This document shows, one piece after another, positions 1 to 10,580 of a DNA stretch of 47,013 bases (position 1 is the stretch's first letter; each line of letters starts with the position of its first letter). The stretch covers positions 1 through 47,013 of the forward strand of contig CAILVI010000573.1 in the NCBI GenBank assembly GCA_903837595.1. Reading direction: 5' to 3'. Both the position numbers and the translations under genes were made by a program. A model generated the notes under the pieces. It made no database searches. It was not told where the DNA came from and saw nothing but the letters and a program-made list of their open reading frames with translations. This stretch comes from an uncultured Thiodictyon sp. (lineage in GTDB: Bacteria > Pseudomonadota > Gammaproteobacteria > Chromatiales > Chromatiaceae).

Positions 1-10
1 CAAAGCGGGC

Positions 11-32
11 CGGTCGGCCGTCAGGCCGACCG
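11..32. terminator. Hairpin downstream of clpB, possible terminator
   Basis: A perfect 9-bp inverted repeat (CGGTCGGCC, then GGCCGACCG) with a 4-base loop lies beyond the clpB stop codon. There is no T-run, so intrinsic termination is not assured. It may equally be a member of the palindromic repeats that are common in this window. Confidence 0.3.
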
Positions 33-41
33 ACTGGGAGC

Positions 42-123
42 GCCGCACCCCAGTGCGGCGAAACCTCGCAAGTCACCGCAGCGTTGCGGTCTACTGCGAG
101 GCCGGGCCGCACTGGGGTGCGGC
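42..123. repeat. Nested inverted repeat (REP-like)
   Basis: The outer arms are a perfect 17-bp inverted repeat at 42-58 and 107-123. Inside them is a second pair (CCTCGCAAGT-like and ACTGCGAGG), and at the centre a small CCGCA/TGCGG stem. The nesting gives a long imperfect cruciform or stem between clpB and the window edge. It codes for nothing I can recognise. Confidence 0.7.
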
Positions 124-196
124 GCCCCCAGAGTCGCGGCGCGTTGCGCCGCATGGATCGGTGGCCGGAACGATGATCAGGATCCGGACGACGCCA

Positions 197-2803
<2,607 letters not shown>

Positions 2804-2837
2804 AGGAGGTCTCCGGAACATTGACACCAATCAGCGT

Positions 2838-2867
2838 AATGTGTGACTTCCCGCGCTGCTATTCAAC
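2838..2867 (-). promoter_or_regulatory. Weak candidate heat-shock promoter for clpB
   Basis: Reading the minus strand, GTTGAAT is followed about 15 bases later by CACACATTA, a loose fit to the sigma-32 pattern (CTTGAA, 13-15 bases, CCCCATnT). Heat-shock control of clpB is usual in proteobacteria. The match is poor and rests mainly on position. Confidence 0.2.
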
Positions 2868-2924
2868 GGTCGGCGCCCCCGTGAATGCCGACAATCCGTC
2901 GCGCGCCGCGGGCATGGCGGCGAG

Positions 2925-2947
2925 CGACTCCCGCCAACGGGGAGTCG
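2925..2947. terminator. Hairpin between foldase gene and clpB
   Basis: Perfect 8-bp arms (CGACTCCC and GGGAGTCG) around a 7-base loop, about 85 bp downstream of the foldase stop codon and upstream of clpB. There is no clear T-run. It could end foldase transcription or be a palindromic repeat. Confidence 0.35.
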
Positions 2948-3032
2948 GTCATCTCCTGGCGTCGCGCGCGGTTACCGGGCATGGCGGAGGCGCCGAGAGG
3001 ACATTCCCCCGACGCCCTCGGCCCAGCGGTCC

Positions 3033-4073
3033 TTACTTGGGAGTCTCGATCTTGGCCGCCTTCTTCAATTCCTCCACCTTCGCCATGACCTTCTCCTTCG
3101 TCTGCACCTCCTTCAGGTACTGTTCGATCTTGTCCTTCACCTGATCGAATGGCATGACGCCAGCATCTTTCTTACCCGTCGACTTGATGATGTGATAGCC
3201 AAACTGAGTCTCCACCACACCGCTCACGTCTCCCGGCTTGAGGCTAAAGGCCACGTCCTCGAATGGCTTGACCATCTGTCCCCGCGCGAACTCACCCAAG
3301 TCGCCGCCTTGCGGGGCGCTCGGACAACTGGATTCTTTCTTGGCCAGTTCGGCAAAGTCGCCACCGCCCGTGACCTGCTTGAGAATGCCATCGGCCTTTT
3401 CTTTGGCCTTGAGCTTCTCCTCGGGCGTCGCTTTGGGGTCGACTCCGATCAGGATATGGCTGGCATGGACCGACTCTGGCGTTTTGAATTTGTCGAGATT
3501 CTCGTCATAGAATTTCTTCGCCTGCTCGGTCGTGATGGTGATCTTGGAGGACACCTCTTTCTCGATATACGCGCTGATCACGACATCGCGCTGCATAAAG
3601 TCCTTGAGTTGCTGCGCGGTGATCCCGTTCGCGACCAGCGCCTTTTCGAAGTCCTCCGGGCTGGGGAACTGCGCCTTGGCCGCCGCCACTTGCTCCTCAA
3701 CCTTCTTGTCGAGATCGGGGATGGTCTCCTTCTTGGCGGCCTGATACAGCAGCTCCTCCGAGACCATCTGGCTTAGCGCCGCCTCCTCCGCTTTCTTTTT
3801 CTGGGCGGCGTCTGTTGGTCCCTGCATGTGGCTCTGGCCCAGCAGTGCCTCGGTGGCACGGTCCAGTTCGGCTCGGGTAATCGCCACACCGTTGACCTTA
3901 GTGACAACCTCGGCGGGGTTGGCGGCGGCGGGGTTGGCGGCAGGCGCGGCCGTCGCTGCGGCAGGGGCCGCAACCGCCTCCTTGGGAGGCGCATCGGCGG
4001 CAGTCGCGACGCCTGCGCCGGTCAGGGTTGCGGTCAAGGCGGTAACGGCAATAAATCCGGTGGGACAACGCAT
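3033..4073 (-). CDS. Periplasmic parvulin-type peptidyl-prolyl isomerase (PpiC/SurA-like)
   Basis: Likely exported foldase that isomerises prolyl bonds in periplasmic or outer-membrane proteins. The 346-aa product begins with a signal peptide (MRCPTGFIAV, then a hydrophobic stretch ending near ATAADA), followed by an Ala/Pro-rich linker, a SurA-N-like helical domain (VTKVNGVAITRAELDRA) and a parvulin domain at roughly residues 195-300 (HASHILIGV, GGDFAELAKKES, GGDLGEFARGQMVKPFE, FGYHIIK). The C-terminal tail is Lys/Glu-rich. I chose ATG 4073 because GGAG lies nine bases upstream and it leaves a clean signal peptide; starts at 4088 and 4100 are less well placed. The gene stands alone between clpB and the conflict cluster. 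Family assignment is firm, but the exact orthologue (SurA, PpiD or PrsA-like) is not. Confidence 0.9.
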   Translation of the reverse strand: MRCPTGFIAVTALTATLTGAGVATAADAPPKEAVAAPAAATAAPAANPAAANPAEVVTKVNGVAITRAELDRATEALLGQSHMQGPTDAAQKKKAEEAALSQMVSEELLYQAAKKETIPDLDKKVEEQVAAAKAQFPSPEDFEKALVANGITAQQLKDFMQRDVVISAYIEKEVSSKITITTEQAKKFYDENLDKFKTPESVHASHILIGVDPKATPEEKLKAKEKADGILKQVTGGGDFAELAKKESSCPSAPQGGDLGEFARGQMVKPFEDVAFSLKPGDVSGVVETQFGYHIIKSTGKKDAGVMPFDQVKDKIEQYLKEVQTKEKVMAKVEELKKAAKIETPK

Positions 4074-4407
4074 GCGGGAAAACTCCATGGCGGGTGGCAT
4101 TGGTAAACCACAACTATACCAATCTTACAGCACGGCGCGAAAGCTGTTTTTTCATTCACCATCATCGGTGTTGGCGCCGGCATCGCGCGGTCAGGGCAGG
4201 TGTCGACTGACCAACGCAGCGTATTCAATCGCGATCCTGGGCGCCACCGGCGCCCAAGGCGGCGGTCTGGGGCGGGCGATCCTTTGGGACAACCTGATGC
4301 ATTTGCTGACCCGTCGCGGCCTGGGGGCCGCTCCTGCGCGCGTAGGAGCGGCCCCACGCCGCGACGAACCACGCGGGGTGGCCGGAATCAGCCGCGCCGC
4401 CCTCCGA
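4074..4407. other. Intergenic region with palindromes
   Basis: No gene is visible. The gap holds a short GC hairpin (TGGGCGCC...GGCGCCCA, about 4238-4256) and the long palindrome listed separately at 4312-4366. It separates the 3' end of the conflict cluster from the foldase gene, so it should contain the foldase promoter, but no convincing -35/-10 pair stands out. Confidence 0.6.
4312..4366. repeat. Long imperfect palindrome
   Basis: Arms at 4312-4335 and 4343-4366 begin CGTCGCGGC and end GCCGCGACG, with the motif GGAGCGGCC near the centre. It resembles the GTCGCGGCTGAAGCCGCTCC repeat seen at 14065-14095 and 29406-29436, so it is probably a diverged REP-type unit. It lies 42 bp past the stop codon of the small helical gene and could also act as its terminator. 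Confidence 0.6.
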
Positions 4408-4908
4408 TCAAAAGATCGCCGCCGCCATGGCCGCCGCCCGGCCGACCAGCGTCACGACCTTCTCCAGCGCATCGGAACTCTCACCGGCACCCTGGATCAG
4501 CTCCATGGCACTTTTGATCCTGGACTTGATCAGCCCGCCCTTGGGCTCAGTCTTGGCCGCCTGCTCCTCCACGATCCGAAAATCCCCCTCAATCGCCTGG
4601 GCCGATGCCGGGTCCAGGCCCGCCTGGGGCAGCAGCGCGCGGACCTCGGCCAGGAGTCGCACCAGGTCGGCGGCGGACGCCCCCTCCTGGGTCTGATAGA
4701 GGGTCTTGAACTGGTCGCGGCCGACGAAGTCGCCACCCCCGGTGGTCACGCTGCCGCCGATATAGACACCGCCGCCCGTGCGGACCACGGTACCGCTGCC
4801 GGACTTAGGGGCGGGCTCCGGCTTTTCGGAAAAGCGAATCCTGCCCGCGATCGAGGCGGTCTTGCGGGCGTTCGGATCATCTTCGGAAGGTAAGCGGAAT
4901 GTCGACAT
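4408..4908 (-). CDS. Small protein with GGGDFVGRD motif and helical domain
   Basis: A 166-aa protein of unknown function. After a charged, Pro-rich leader it has a glycine-rich beta-type motif (TGGGVYIGGSVTTGGGDFVG, then RD) at about residues 45-65, then a helical domain (AADLVRLLAEVRALLPQAGL to the C terminus) ending in an Ala-rich amphipathic helix (GRAAAMAAAIF). The same GGGDFVGRDQ motif opens both NACHT proteins upstream on this strand, which ties the genes into one system. I start at ATG 4908, with GAGGAG ten bases upstream, not at the in-frame ATG at 4926. It lies 33 bp after the TPR gene and is probably co-transcribed with it. An adaptor or regulator role is inference; I see no catalytic motif. 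Confidence 0.75.
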   Translation of the reverse strand: MSTFRLPSEDDPNARKTASIAGRIRFSEKPEPAPKSGSGTVVRTGGGVYIGGSVTTGGGDFVGRDQFKTLYQTQEGASAADLVRLLAEVRALLPQAGLDPASAQAIEGDFRIVEEQAAKTEPKGGLIKSRIKSAMELIQGAGESSDALEKVVTLVGRAAAMAAAIF

Positions 4909-4941
4909 CTGGGTCTTGCTCCTCAAGGAAACGACAGAAAT

Positions 4942-7209
4942 TCACTCTACGCCGCAGTCCACATCCAGTCGGCGCTTGGCATCTTGCGCCTCGAACCCGT
5001 CCTGGGGCGAATCCTCCACGACCTGACGCAGCTCGGCGCAAGCATCCGCGTTCTGACCCGCACGAGCAAGCGCCAGCGCCAGATTATAGCGGGTGACATA
5101 TTGCTCGGGCGCCGTCTCCAAGACCTTGCGGTAGTGCTCGATCGCCACCTCGTGATGCCCGAGCCGGGTTTCCAAGAGTCCCAGACTATTGCGTGCAAAC
5201 AGCGAGGTCGGATCGATCCTGAGCGCCTCCTCCACATCGAGCCGCGCCGGCGCAAAATTCTCGAGCAGATAATAGACATAGCCTCGACGGGCACGGGGGG
5301 TGGCCGCTTGCGCATCGCTGATCACGGCCCGGGACAGCTTCTCCAGCGCACTCGGATAATCAACGACTCCAATCAGGGCCAACCCCCAGGGCAACCAGAG
5401 GTCGGGGGCGCTGTCGTCCAGCAGCCAGGCATGTTCAAAGTCACGCCGCGCCTCGCCGAAACGTGCCACCGCGTTGTACGTAACGCCGCGGTTCAGATAG
5501 GCACTGGGCAGACGCGGATCGAGGCGCAACGCTTCATCAAAATCCGCCAGTGCCAGGTCAAAATAGCCCGACCGCATATAAGCCAAACCGCGATTATTGA
5601 AGGCATCGGCATGCACGCGATCGAGCTGGATCGCATTGGTACAACTGCGAATCGCCTCCGCATACTGCCCTTGATCGATCTGAACCAGACTGCGGTGGTG
5701 ATGGGGTTCCGCCAGATTCCGATCCATTTCAATCGCCCGCTCATAGGCGTAGAGGGCATCCAGCGGGCGCCCGAGTCGATAGTAGGCCACGCCCAGTGTA
5801 TTCCACAGCCGCGCATCATTGCGGCGCTGCCCGAGCAGCCGTTGAATGTCCGCCAGATAGCGGTTGAGTTCAGCCCGATCGTCACCATCGGCAGCGCCCA
5901 ATGGCTTATCGATCGCGAGCTCCCTGAAAATGGGACCCAGCACGGCATCCATCCCCACGGAGGCGCGCCGATGAACCACCCGTGACGAACGCGCATAATA
6001 CTCCGCGATATGGGAGTAGTTGGGGAAGTTGCTGTCGTCGGCCAAACGATTCAACTCATCGACATGGGCCAGGGCCAGGGCCACGGCCAGCCGCTCGCGG
6101 CCCTTGGTGCGGGCCTCCTGCTCCGGCGCCGACAAGGGCGCCGGGGCCTCGAGCGACAACTGCGCCAGCATCACCCGCAGTTCGTGGAAACTCCCGATCT
6201 TCGCCTCGCGAAAGCGCGGGAGCTTATCGCCGACCTTCACGCCGAGAATCGCCTGGTCGATCCAACTGGCGATCTCCTGGGTATCGAACTGGGTGGTCAA
6301 CAGCAGCCGGCGGATATCCACGGTCGCCAGATTCTGCGCATCATCGATCCCCATCTGTGCCAGCCGTGCCTCATGCCAAGGACTGATACCCAGCAGACTG
6401 GCGAGCGGCAGCACGCTGCGCTGGACCGGGGCGGACTCGATCAACCGATTACCCAACTGGGTCAGCCAGACCAGACCCTGGGTGGGAAAGATGCCGATGG
6501 TGAAGGCCACGGCCGCCGGCCAGACCGGATCGCCGGCAGGCGTGGTGGGCCCGAGGATGATCGAGGCCCCGGCAAAGACGATCGCGAGCGCGATCAGCAT
6601 GCGCACCACGGCCGAGCTATAGACCTGGGGCTGAAGATCGAAGGTATTGTAGCGGCGCACCAACTCCTGCACCGAGAAGACATAGGAACCCAGGTAAGCG
6701 CAACAAATCAGCTTGACGATCGCTGGTTCTACCCCTGGAACACAGTTGACCGCATTCGCGCCGCAGCGCAGGTAGCCCCAAAAGACGACCAGGGAAATGA
6801 GTATGATGAGACCAATATAGACGACGAACTGGATCGGGCTATACACGGTATCATAGAGGCTCTCGACCGTCGCCACCAGTTCCTCCTCGCGCGCGAGCCC
6901 AAGCAGGCGGAAATCGTCCTCCAACCGCTTGCGGTGGGTCTTGGCGGCAAAGCCCAGGTAGGCGAGATAGGTGAGCGGGTAGATACCCGCCAAGGCCACG
7001 AAGACCGCAACCTCCCCCGGCACCAGGTCATAGTCATAGGTGTAGAGCCCGACCGCCACCAAGAGCGCGACGATGAAGATCAGGCGCAGGGTGAGCCCGC
7101 CGCTGGACATGCCGGCGCGCGGCTCCGCGACCGGGGGCAGATCAGCCGGCGGCTGAGCGGCCGTGCGGTCGGTGTGGCGTTGCCACGGATATCGCCAGCG
7201 TCTGGTCAT
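4942..7209 (-). CDS. Polytopic membrane protein with C-terminal TPR repeats
   Basis: A 755-aa protein, probably anchored in the inner membrane with a cytoplasmic TPR scaffold. Residues about 40-245 hold five or six hydrophobic segments (for example LRLIFIVALLVAVGLYTY and FVVYIGLIILISLVVFWGYL). A middle region resembles a helix-hairpin-helix segment (LLGISPWHEARLAQMGI). Residues about 455-745 form roughly eight tetratricopeptide repeats (for example AFNNRGLAYMRSGYFDLALA). There is no enzymatic motif and no GGGDFVGRD tag. It sits between the NACHT-FGE gene (106 bp away) and the small tagged gene (33 bp away) on the same strand, so it is likely part of the same cluster, perhaps as a membrane docking platform or effector; that role is inference. 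Start ATG 7209 has only a G-rich stretch upstream. Confidence 0.85.
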   Translation of the reverse strand: MTRRWRYPWQRHTDRTAAQPPADLPPVAEPRAGMSSGGLTLRLIFIVALLVAVGLYTYDYDLVPGEVAVFVALAGIYPLTYLAYLGFAAKTHRKRLEDDFRLLGLAREEELVATVESLYDTVYSPIQFVVYIGLIILISLVVFWGYLRCGANAVNCVPGVEPAIVKLICCAYLGSYVFSVQELVRRYNTFDLQPQVYSSAVVRMLIALAIVFAGASIILGPTTPAGDPVWPAAVAFTIGIFPTQGLVWLTQLGNRLIESAPVQRSVLPLASLLGISPWHEARLAQMGIDDAQNLATVDIRRLLLTTQFDTQEIASWIDQAILGVKVGDKLPRFREAKIGSFHELRVMLAQLSLEAPAPLSAPEQEARTKGRERLAVALALAHVDELNRLADDSNFPNYSHIAEYYARSSRVVHRRASVGMDAVLGPIFRELAIDKPLGAADGDDRAELNRYLADIQRLLGQRRNDARLWNTLGVAYYRLGRPLDALYAYERAIEMDRNLAEPHHHRSLVQIDQGQYAEAIRSCTNAIQLDRVHADAFNNRGLAYMRSGYFDLALADFDEALRLDPRLPSAYLNRGVTYNAVARFGEARRDFEHAWLLDDSAPDLWLPWGLALIGVVDYPSALEKLSRAVISDAQAATPRARRGYVYYLLENFAPARLDVEEALRIDPTSLFARNSLGLLETRLGHHEVAIEHYRKVLETAPEQYVTRYNLALALARAGQNADACAELRQVVEDSPQDGFEAQDAKRRLDVDCGVE

Positions 7210-7301
7210 AGTCCAAAACCCCCATGTCGTTGAGGCCGCACCGTTGATCTTACCTTATCGCAGCTGTGCAGGCCTGACGAACAACGCAAACCAGACTGGA
7301 A

Positions 7302-7327
7302 CAGAATCCAGACGTTCAGAATCCAGA
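7302..7327. repeat. Short direct repeat at the 3' end of the NACHT-FGE gene
   Basis: CAGAATCCAGA occurs at 7302-7312 and again at 7317-7327. The second copy overlaps the stop codon and last codons of the NACHT-FGE gene. It lies at the outer edge of the block shared with the second NACHT-FGE gene, and may mark the boundary of a past duplication or retrohoming event. Confidence 0.55.
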
Positions 7328-7453
7328 ATCCTCCAGGGACAACACCACGCGGAAACCGACAAACGCGTCGAAATCATCGGCGCGGGCCCACTGGCGGGAC
7401 GCACAGCGCGCGACCCTCGAGTCATCGAGCCAGGACCCGCCGCGCACCACGCG
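7316..7453 (-). repeat. Variable-region-like 3' block, copy A
   Basis: The last 138 bp of this NACHT-FGE gene align without gaps to 10443-10580 of the second one. The first 24 bp (RVVRGGSW) are identical, the last 45 bp differ at 4 positions, and the 69-bp core (7361-7429) differs at 25. Flanking sequence is unrelated. The layout matches the variable region of a diversity-generating retroelement target, although no template repeat or reverse transcriptase is in the window. Confidence 0.55.
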
Positions 7454-10183
7454 GCGTCCCCCTACCCCCGGATCGTCTTGCCCATACCTGACACGAACAG
7501 GATAATCGCGATAGCGGCTCACGCACCACTCCCGGCAATTGCCCGCCAGGTCCTGGACACCTGCCGGCGTGGCCCCTTGCGGATAGGCGCCCACCGGGGT
7601 ACTACACAGCACCTGGCCCTCCCTGGTATTGGCCCGATCCGGGTCCCAGCGGTTACCCCAGGGAAAGCGGCGCCCGGAGCCCAGGCGGGCGGCGCGCTCC
7701 CACTCATCCTCGGTCGGCAGCCGTACCAGCGCGCCCATAGGCAACGGCCGACTGGCCTGCTCGGCGGCGACATGCCAGCGGTTGTTGAGCCAGCAGCAAT
7801 AGGCCCGCGCCTCGAACCAGGTCACACCCACCACCGGTTGGGCCGGATTGGAAAGACGCTCTTCAGTCCAATAGGCGGAGCTATCCATCGGTCGATCGGT
7901 ATATCGGTATCGCGGCGAGATCCGGAATCTCGACGTATCCATCATGCGCAGCGCTGCATCTTGCTCCCACGCGTACTCGCTACGACGCCTAGTGTCCCAG
8001 AGGGATGGATCGGCCATACGCTTCCAAAACGCGTTCAACCCGTCGATCTTGTAGCCAGGCTCGAGTTGCCCCCGCCGCCAGAGCTGGGCCTCAGGACTAT
8101 CCCACCAGTAGTCATGCTTATAACCGCCGTCGGCGATGAAACAGCCATACTCGGCGTTGGTCACCGGAAAGCGCCCGATGGCGAAGGCCGGCACTTGCAC
8201 CCGATGTCGGGGCCGTTCGTCACCAGCCGGATAGCCGTGACGAACCAAGCGCCACACCGCCCACCGGGATGACCCCATCCGCACCACCCCCGCCGGGACC
8301 TCGACCAAGGGCGGCAGCAGGACCCGGGCACCCATCACCTCGATCGCCTCAAAGCGCGGGTCGCCCAGCCGCCCGAGCGCCTCCCCGGCGGCGATGCGGC
8401 CGCGTACATCCACGCGGGGGTTGCCCAGGTCCGCCAGCAGCGCCGCCTGGGTAAGCGCCAACTCGTCCGCCGCCGCGACCACCCCCGGCTCGGCCAGGCA
8501 GCGCGCGGCCAGCACCGGGTTACACGAGCGCACCGCCGCGATCAGTGCCGCCAGTGCCGCCGGGTCCCGGGCGAGACCGACGGCCAGCAAGGTCGGTTCC
8601 TCCCAGCCGGTGGTAGGCGGCGGCGGCAAGGGTTTGCCCTGGCGCAGTCGTCCCGGGTCCGGCATCGCGGACTTGAGCCGCGGGGAACGCCAGCGGTCGC
8701 TGAGATCCAGGCCGCCGCGCTGGGCGTCGAGTAGGGCAAGCGCGGCAAAGAACTCCTGTATCTGGTGGTGATAGAAGCGCACTAGCCCGCCCGGCACGCC
8801 CGTCTGTGGGTCCGCCTCGGTGTCCAGCAGGGTGGCGGCGAGCCCCAGGCGCAGGATGGACTTGGGGTCCAGGTCCACCGGGCCGTCCGGGGTCTCCACC
8901 CGCGTGGGCAGGCGTTTGAGGACCTCCGCACGCGTAAGGCGTGTGCCCTCCCCCAAGCGCTGCATCCCCTCGGCCAGGGCCGCCAGCGCGGCGATCACCG
9001 CCGCCTCACCCGGCCAGTCGGCGTGGTTCTGCCGCCGCTCCCGGGCGAGCAGGTGTCCGACAAAACCGCTGAAGATGCCGGCGCGCCCACTCGGCCACGC
9101 CTTACCCTGGTCCACCAGCCAGCACAGGATCCAGAGATAGAAGGGGTTGCGCACCAACTCCAGCAGTGGACTGCCGGCGAGCCGCTGCCAGGCGTCAGCG
9201 GCCAGCTTAGTGCGCTGCACATAACGGCCGAGAAAGGCGCGCACCCGCTCATCGTCAAGCCGCTCGATCTCCACCTGGGGCAAGCCCAGCGGCTCACTAT
9301 AGTCGCGCCCGCGGCAGGTGAAGACGAAGCGATTGCCCGGCCACTCGGCGACGAAGCGTTGCCAGGCACCGACCCGGGCGCGGTAGTCGGCGGCATCGCG
9401 GAAGGGCATCTCGTTGAGTGCATCCACCAGCAGCAGGAGTCCACCCGCGCGCAGGCGCGCATCCAGATCATCGGTGCCCACCCGATGGCGCCAGACCGCC
9501 GTGACAAAGGCGTGGGGCGAGGGATAGTCCCGATCATCGGCCAGGGCCAGCAGAAGCGGCAAGCGGCCCGCCCCCGCCTGGAGGCGCTCGCGCGCCCCGT
9601 CGATCAGCAGCCGGTGCAGGGAAGTGGTCTTGCCGGAACCCGGCTCGCCGAGCAGCACCCAAGCGTCGTGGCGTTCGAGCGCCGCCGTGATGTCGGGGAG
9701 CAGCACCCGCCGAACCTGACGTTGGGCACCCTCGCCGACGATCTCCAGGGCGGTCAGGTCGGGGACGATGTCGGCGAAGCCGGCCGGTACCTGGGGCTCC
9801 GCCAAGACCCCGGCCAGGGGGACATAGCGCCGCACCCAGCGCCCATAGCGGGGATGGACCAGCAGCGCGGCCAGATAGGCGTCGGCGTCGCCGCGCCGGG
9901 CGGCGGCCAGCAGCAGGGCCTCGGCGGCCGGTTTGGAGAGCAGCAGGGTATCGCCCGCGGTGCCGGTGAGACGCAGCAGGTCCGCCGGCTCGGGTTCAGC
10001 GGACAGGACGGTATCGCGCCGCGCCAGCAGGTCGCGCAAGACCGGCAGGACGGATTCGAGGCGCTCGGCGCTCAGGTCGCCGATGAGGGTCAGGTTGATC
10101 TGGTCGCGGCCGACGAAATCGCGACCGGCCGCCGCATCGCCGTCGATGTACGCCCCGCCGCCGGTATCCGCACTGTTGATCAT
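7316..10183 (-). CDS. NACHT-type STAND NTPase with C-terminal FGE/C-lectin domain
   Basis: A 955-aa multidomain protein. The N terminus has a glycine-rich motif (DTGGGAYIDGD...GRDFVGRDQ, residues about 6-30). A NACHT ATPase follows with Walker A LLGEPGSGKTT near residue 180 and Walker B LLLLVDALNEMP near 250, then helical STAND arms. From about 620 there is an FGE-sulfatase/C-type-lectin fold (EVPAGVVRMGS, FPVTNAEYGCF, RLPTEDEWERAARL, RRVVRGGSW, VGFRVVLSL). STAND NTPases of this kind sense a ligand and oligomerise; the FGE fold is a likely recognition surface, not necessarily an enzyme. I start at ATG 10183 (MINSADTGGG): the frame stays open to 10531, but those residues come from REP palindromes. 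The last 46 codons match the neighbouring NACHT gene except for a hypervariable core. Confidence 0.9.
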   Translation of the reverse strand: MINSADTGGGAYIDGDAAAGRDFVGRDQINLTLIGDLSAERLESVLPVLRDLLARRDTVLSAEPEPADLLRLTGTAGDTLLLSKPAAEALLLAAARRGDADAYLAALLVHPRYGRWVRRYVPLAGVLAEPQVPAGFADIVPDLTALEIVGEGAQRQVRRVLLPDITAALERHDAWVLLGEPGSGKTTSLHRLLIDGARERLQAGAGRLPLLLALADDRDYPSPHAFVTAVWRHRVGTDDLDARLRAGGLLLLVDALNEMPFRDAADYRARVGAWQRFVAEWPGNRFVFTCRGRDYSEPLGLPQVEIERLDDERVRAFLGRYVQRTKLAADAWQRLAGSPLLELVRNPFYLWILCWLVDQGKAWPSGRAGIFSGFVGHLLARERRQNHADWPGEAAVIAALAALAEGMQRLGEGTRLTRAEVLKRLPTRVETPDGPVDLDPKSILRLGLAATLLDTEADPQTGVPGGLVRFYHHQIQEFFAALALLDAQRGGLDLSDRWRSPRLKSAMPDPGRLRQGKPLPPPPTTGWEEPTLLAVGLARDPAALAALIAAVRSCNPVLAARCLAEPGVVAAADELALTQAALLADLGNPRVDVRGRIAAGEALGRLGDPRFEAIEVMGARVLLPPLVEVPAGVVRMGSSRWAVWRLVRHGYPAGDERPRHRVQVPAFAIGRFPVTNAEYGCFIADGGYKHDYWWDSPEAQLWRRGQLEPGYKIDGLNAFWKRMADPSLWDTRRRSEYAWEQDAALRMMDTSRFRISPRYRYTDRPMDSSAYWTEERLSNPAQPVVGVTWFEARAYCCWLNNRWHVAAEQASRPLPMGALVRLPTEDEWERAARLGSGRRFPWGNRWDPDRANTREGQVLCSTPVGAYPQGATPAGVQDLAGNCREWCVSRYRDYPVRVRYGQDDPGVGGRRVVRGGSWLDDSRVARCASRQWARADDFDAFVGFRVVLSLEDSGF

Positions 10184-10442
10184 GCCTGAGTCCCTATCTG
10201 GAAATGCCGATAAGAAGCGCTGCCAAGTGTACCCGAGCAGGCGCTTATGGCGCCGGGTTGTCTGCCAGGCCGCTGGTTCCCGCGCGCCGCGCGGGAACCC
10301 CGTCGGGGCGCGCCGCGCCCCGCCCACGCACCGCGGCGCGGTGCGGCTGCATTCCCGCGCGGCGCGCGGGAACGAGAAAACTCCGGGCGCGGAACGCCAG
10401 ATACAGGCGTAACACCGCGCAGCGGTGTTACGAGATAGGGGA
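10184..10442. repeat. Cluster of three REP palindromes between the NACHT genes
   Basis: Three strong palindromes fill this gap: 10275-10299 (GGTTCCCGCGCG and its complement), 10349-10376 (TTCCCGCGC stem) and 10407-10434 (GTAACACCGC stem). The last two share the head GCRT and tail ACGAG with copies at 13560, 13994 and 27468. Open reading frames through this gap are artefacts of the repeats. A promoter for the downstream NACHT gene could lie here but none is evident. Confidence 0.8.
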
Positions 10443-10580
10443 TCAGAACCCAGAATCCGCCAGGGACAACACCAACCGGAAACCGACATCCCTATTGAAG
10501 TAGTCGGGGACGCCCCGGACGCGATACGCACAGCGCGCGTTCCTCGAATGATCGTCCCAGGACCCGCCGCGCACCACGCG
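10443..10580 (-). repeat. Variable-region-like 3' block, copy B
   Basis: Partner of 7316-7453: same length, no gaps, identical first 24 bp, variable 69-bp core at 10488-10556. Nine of the 25 core differences involve an adenine in one copy, as adenine mutagenesis would give, but several codon third positions also differ, which a single shared template would not explain. Confidence 0.55.

Noticed and set aside
10184-10531. N-terminal extension of the downstream NACHT-FGE protein up to 10531
   Set aside because: The extra residues are translated from three REP palindromes and from the end of the neighbouring gene; the motif-bearing start at 10183 fits the paralogues.
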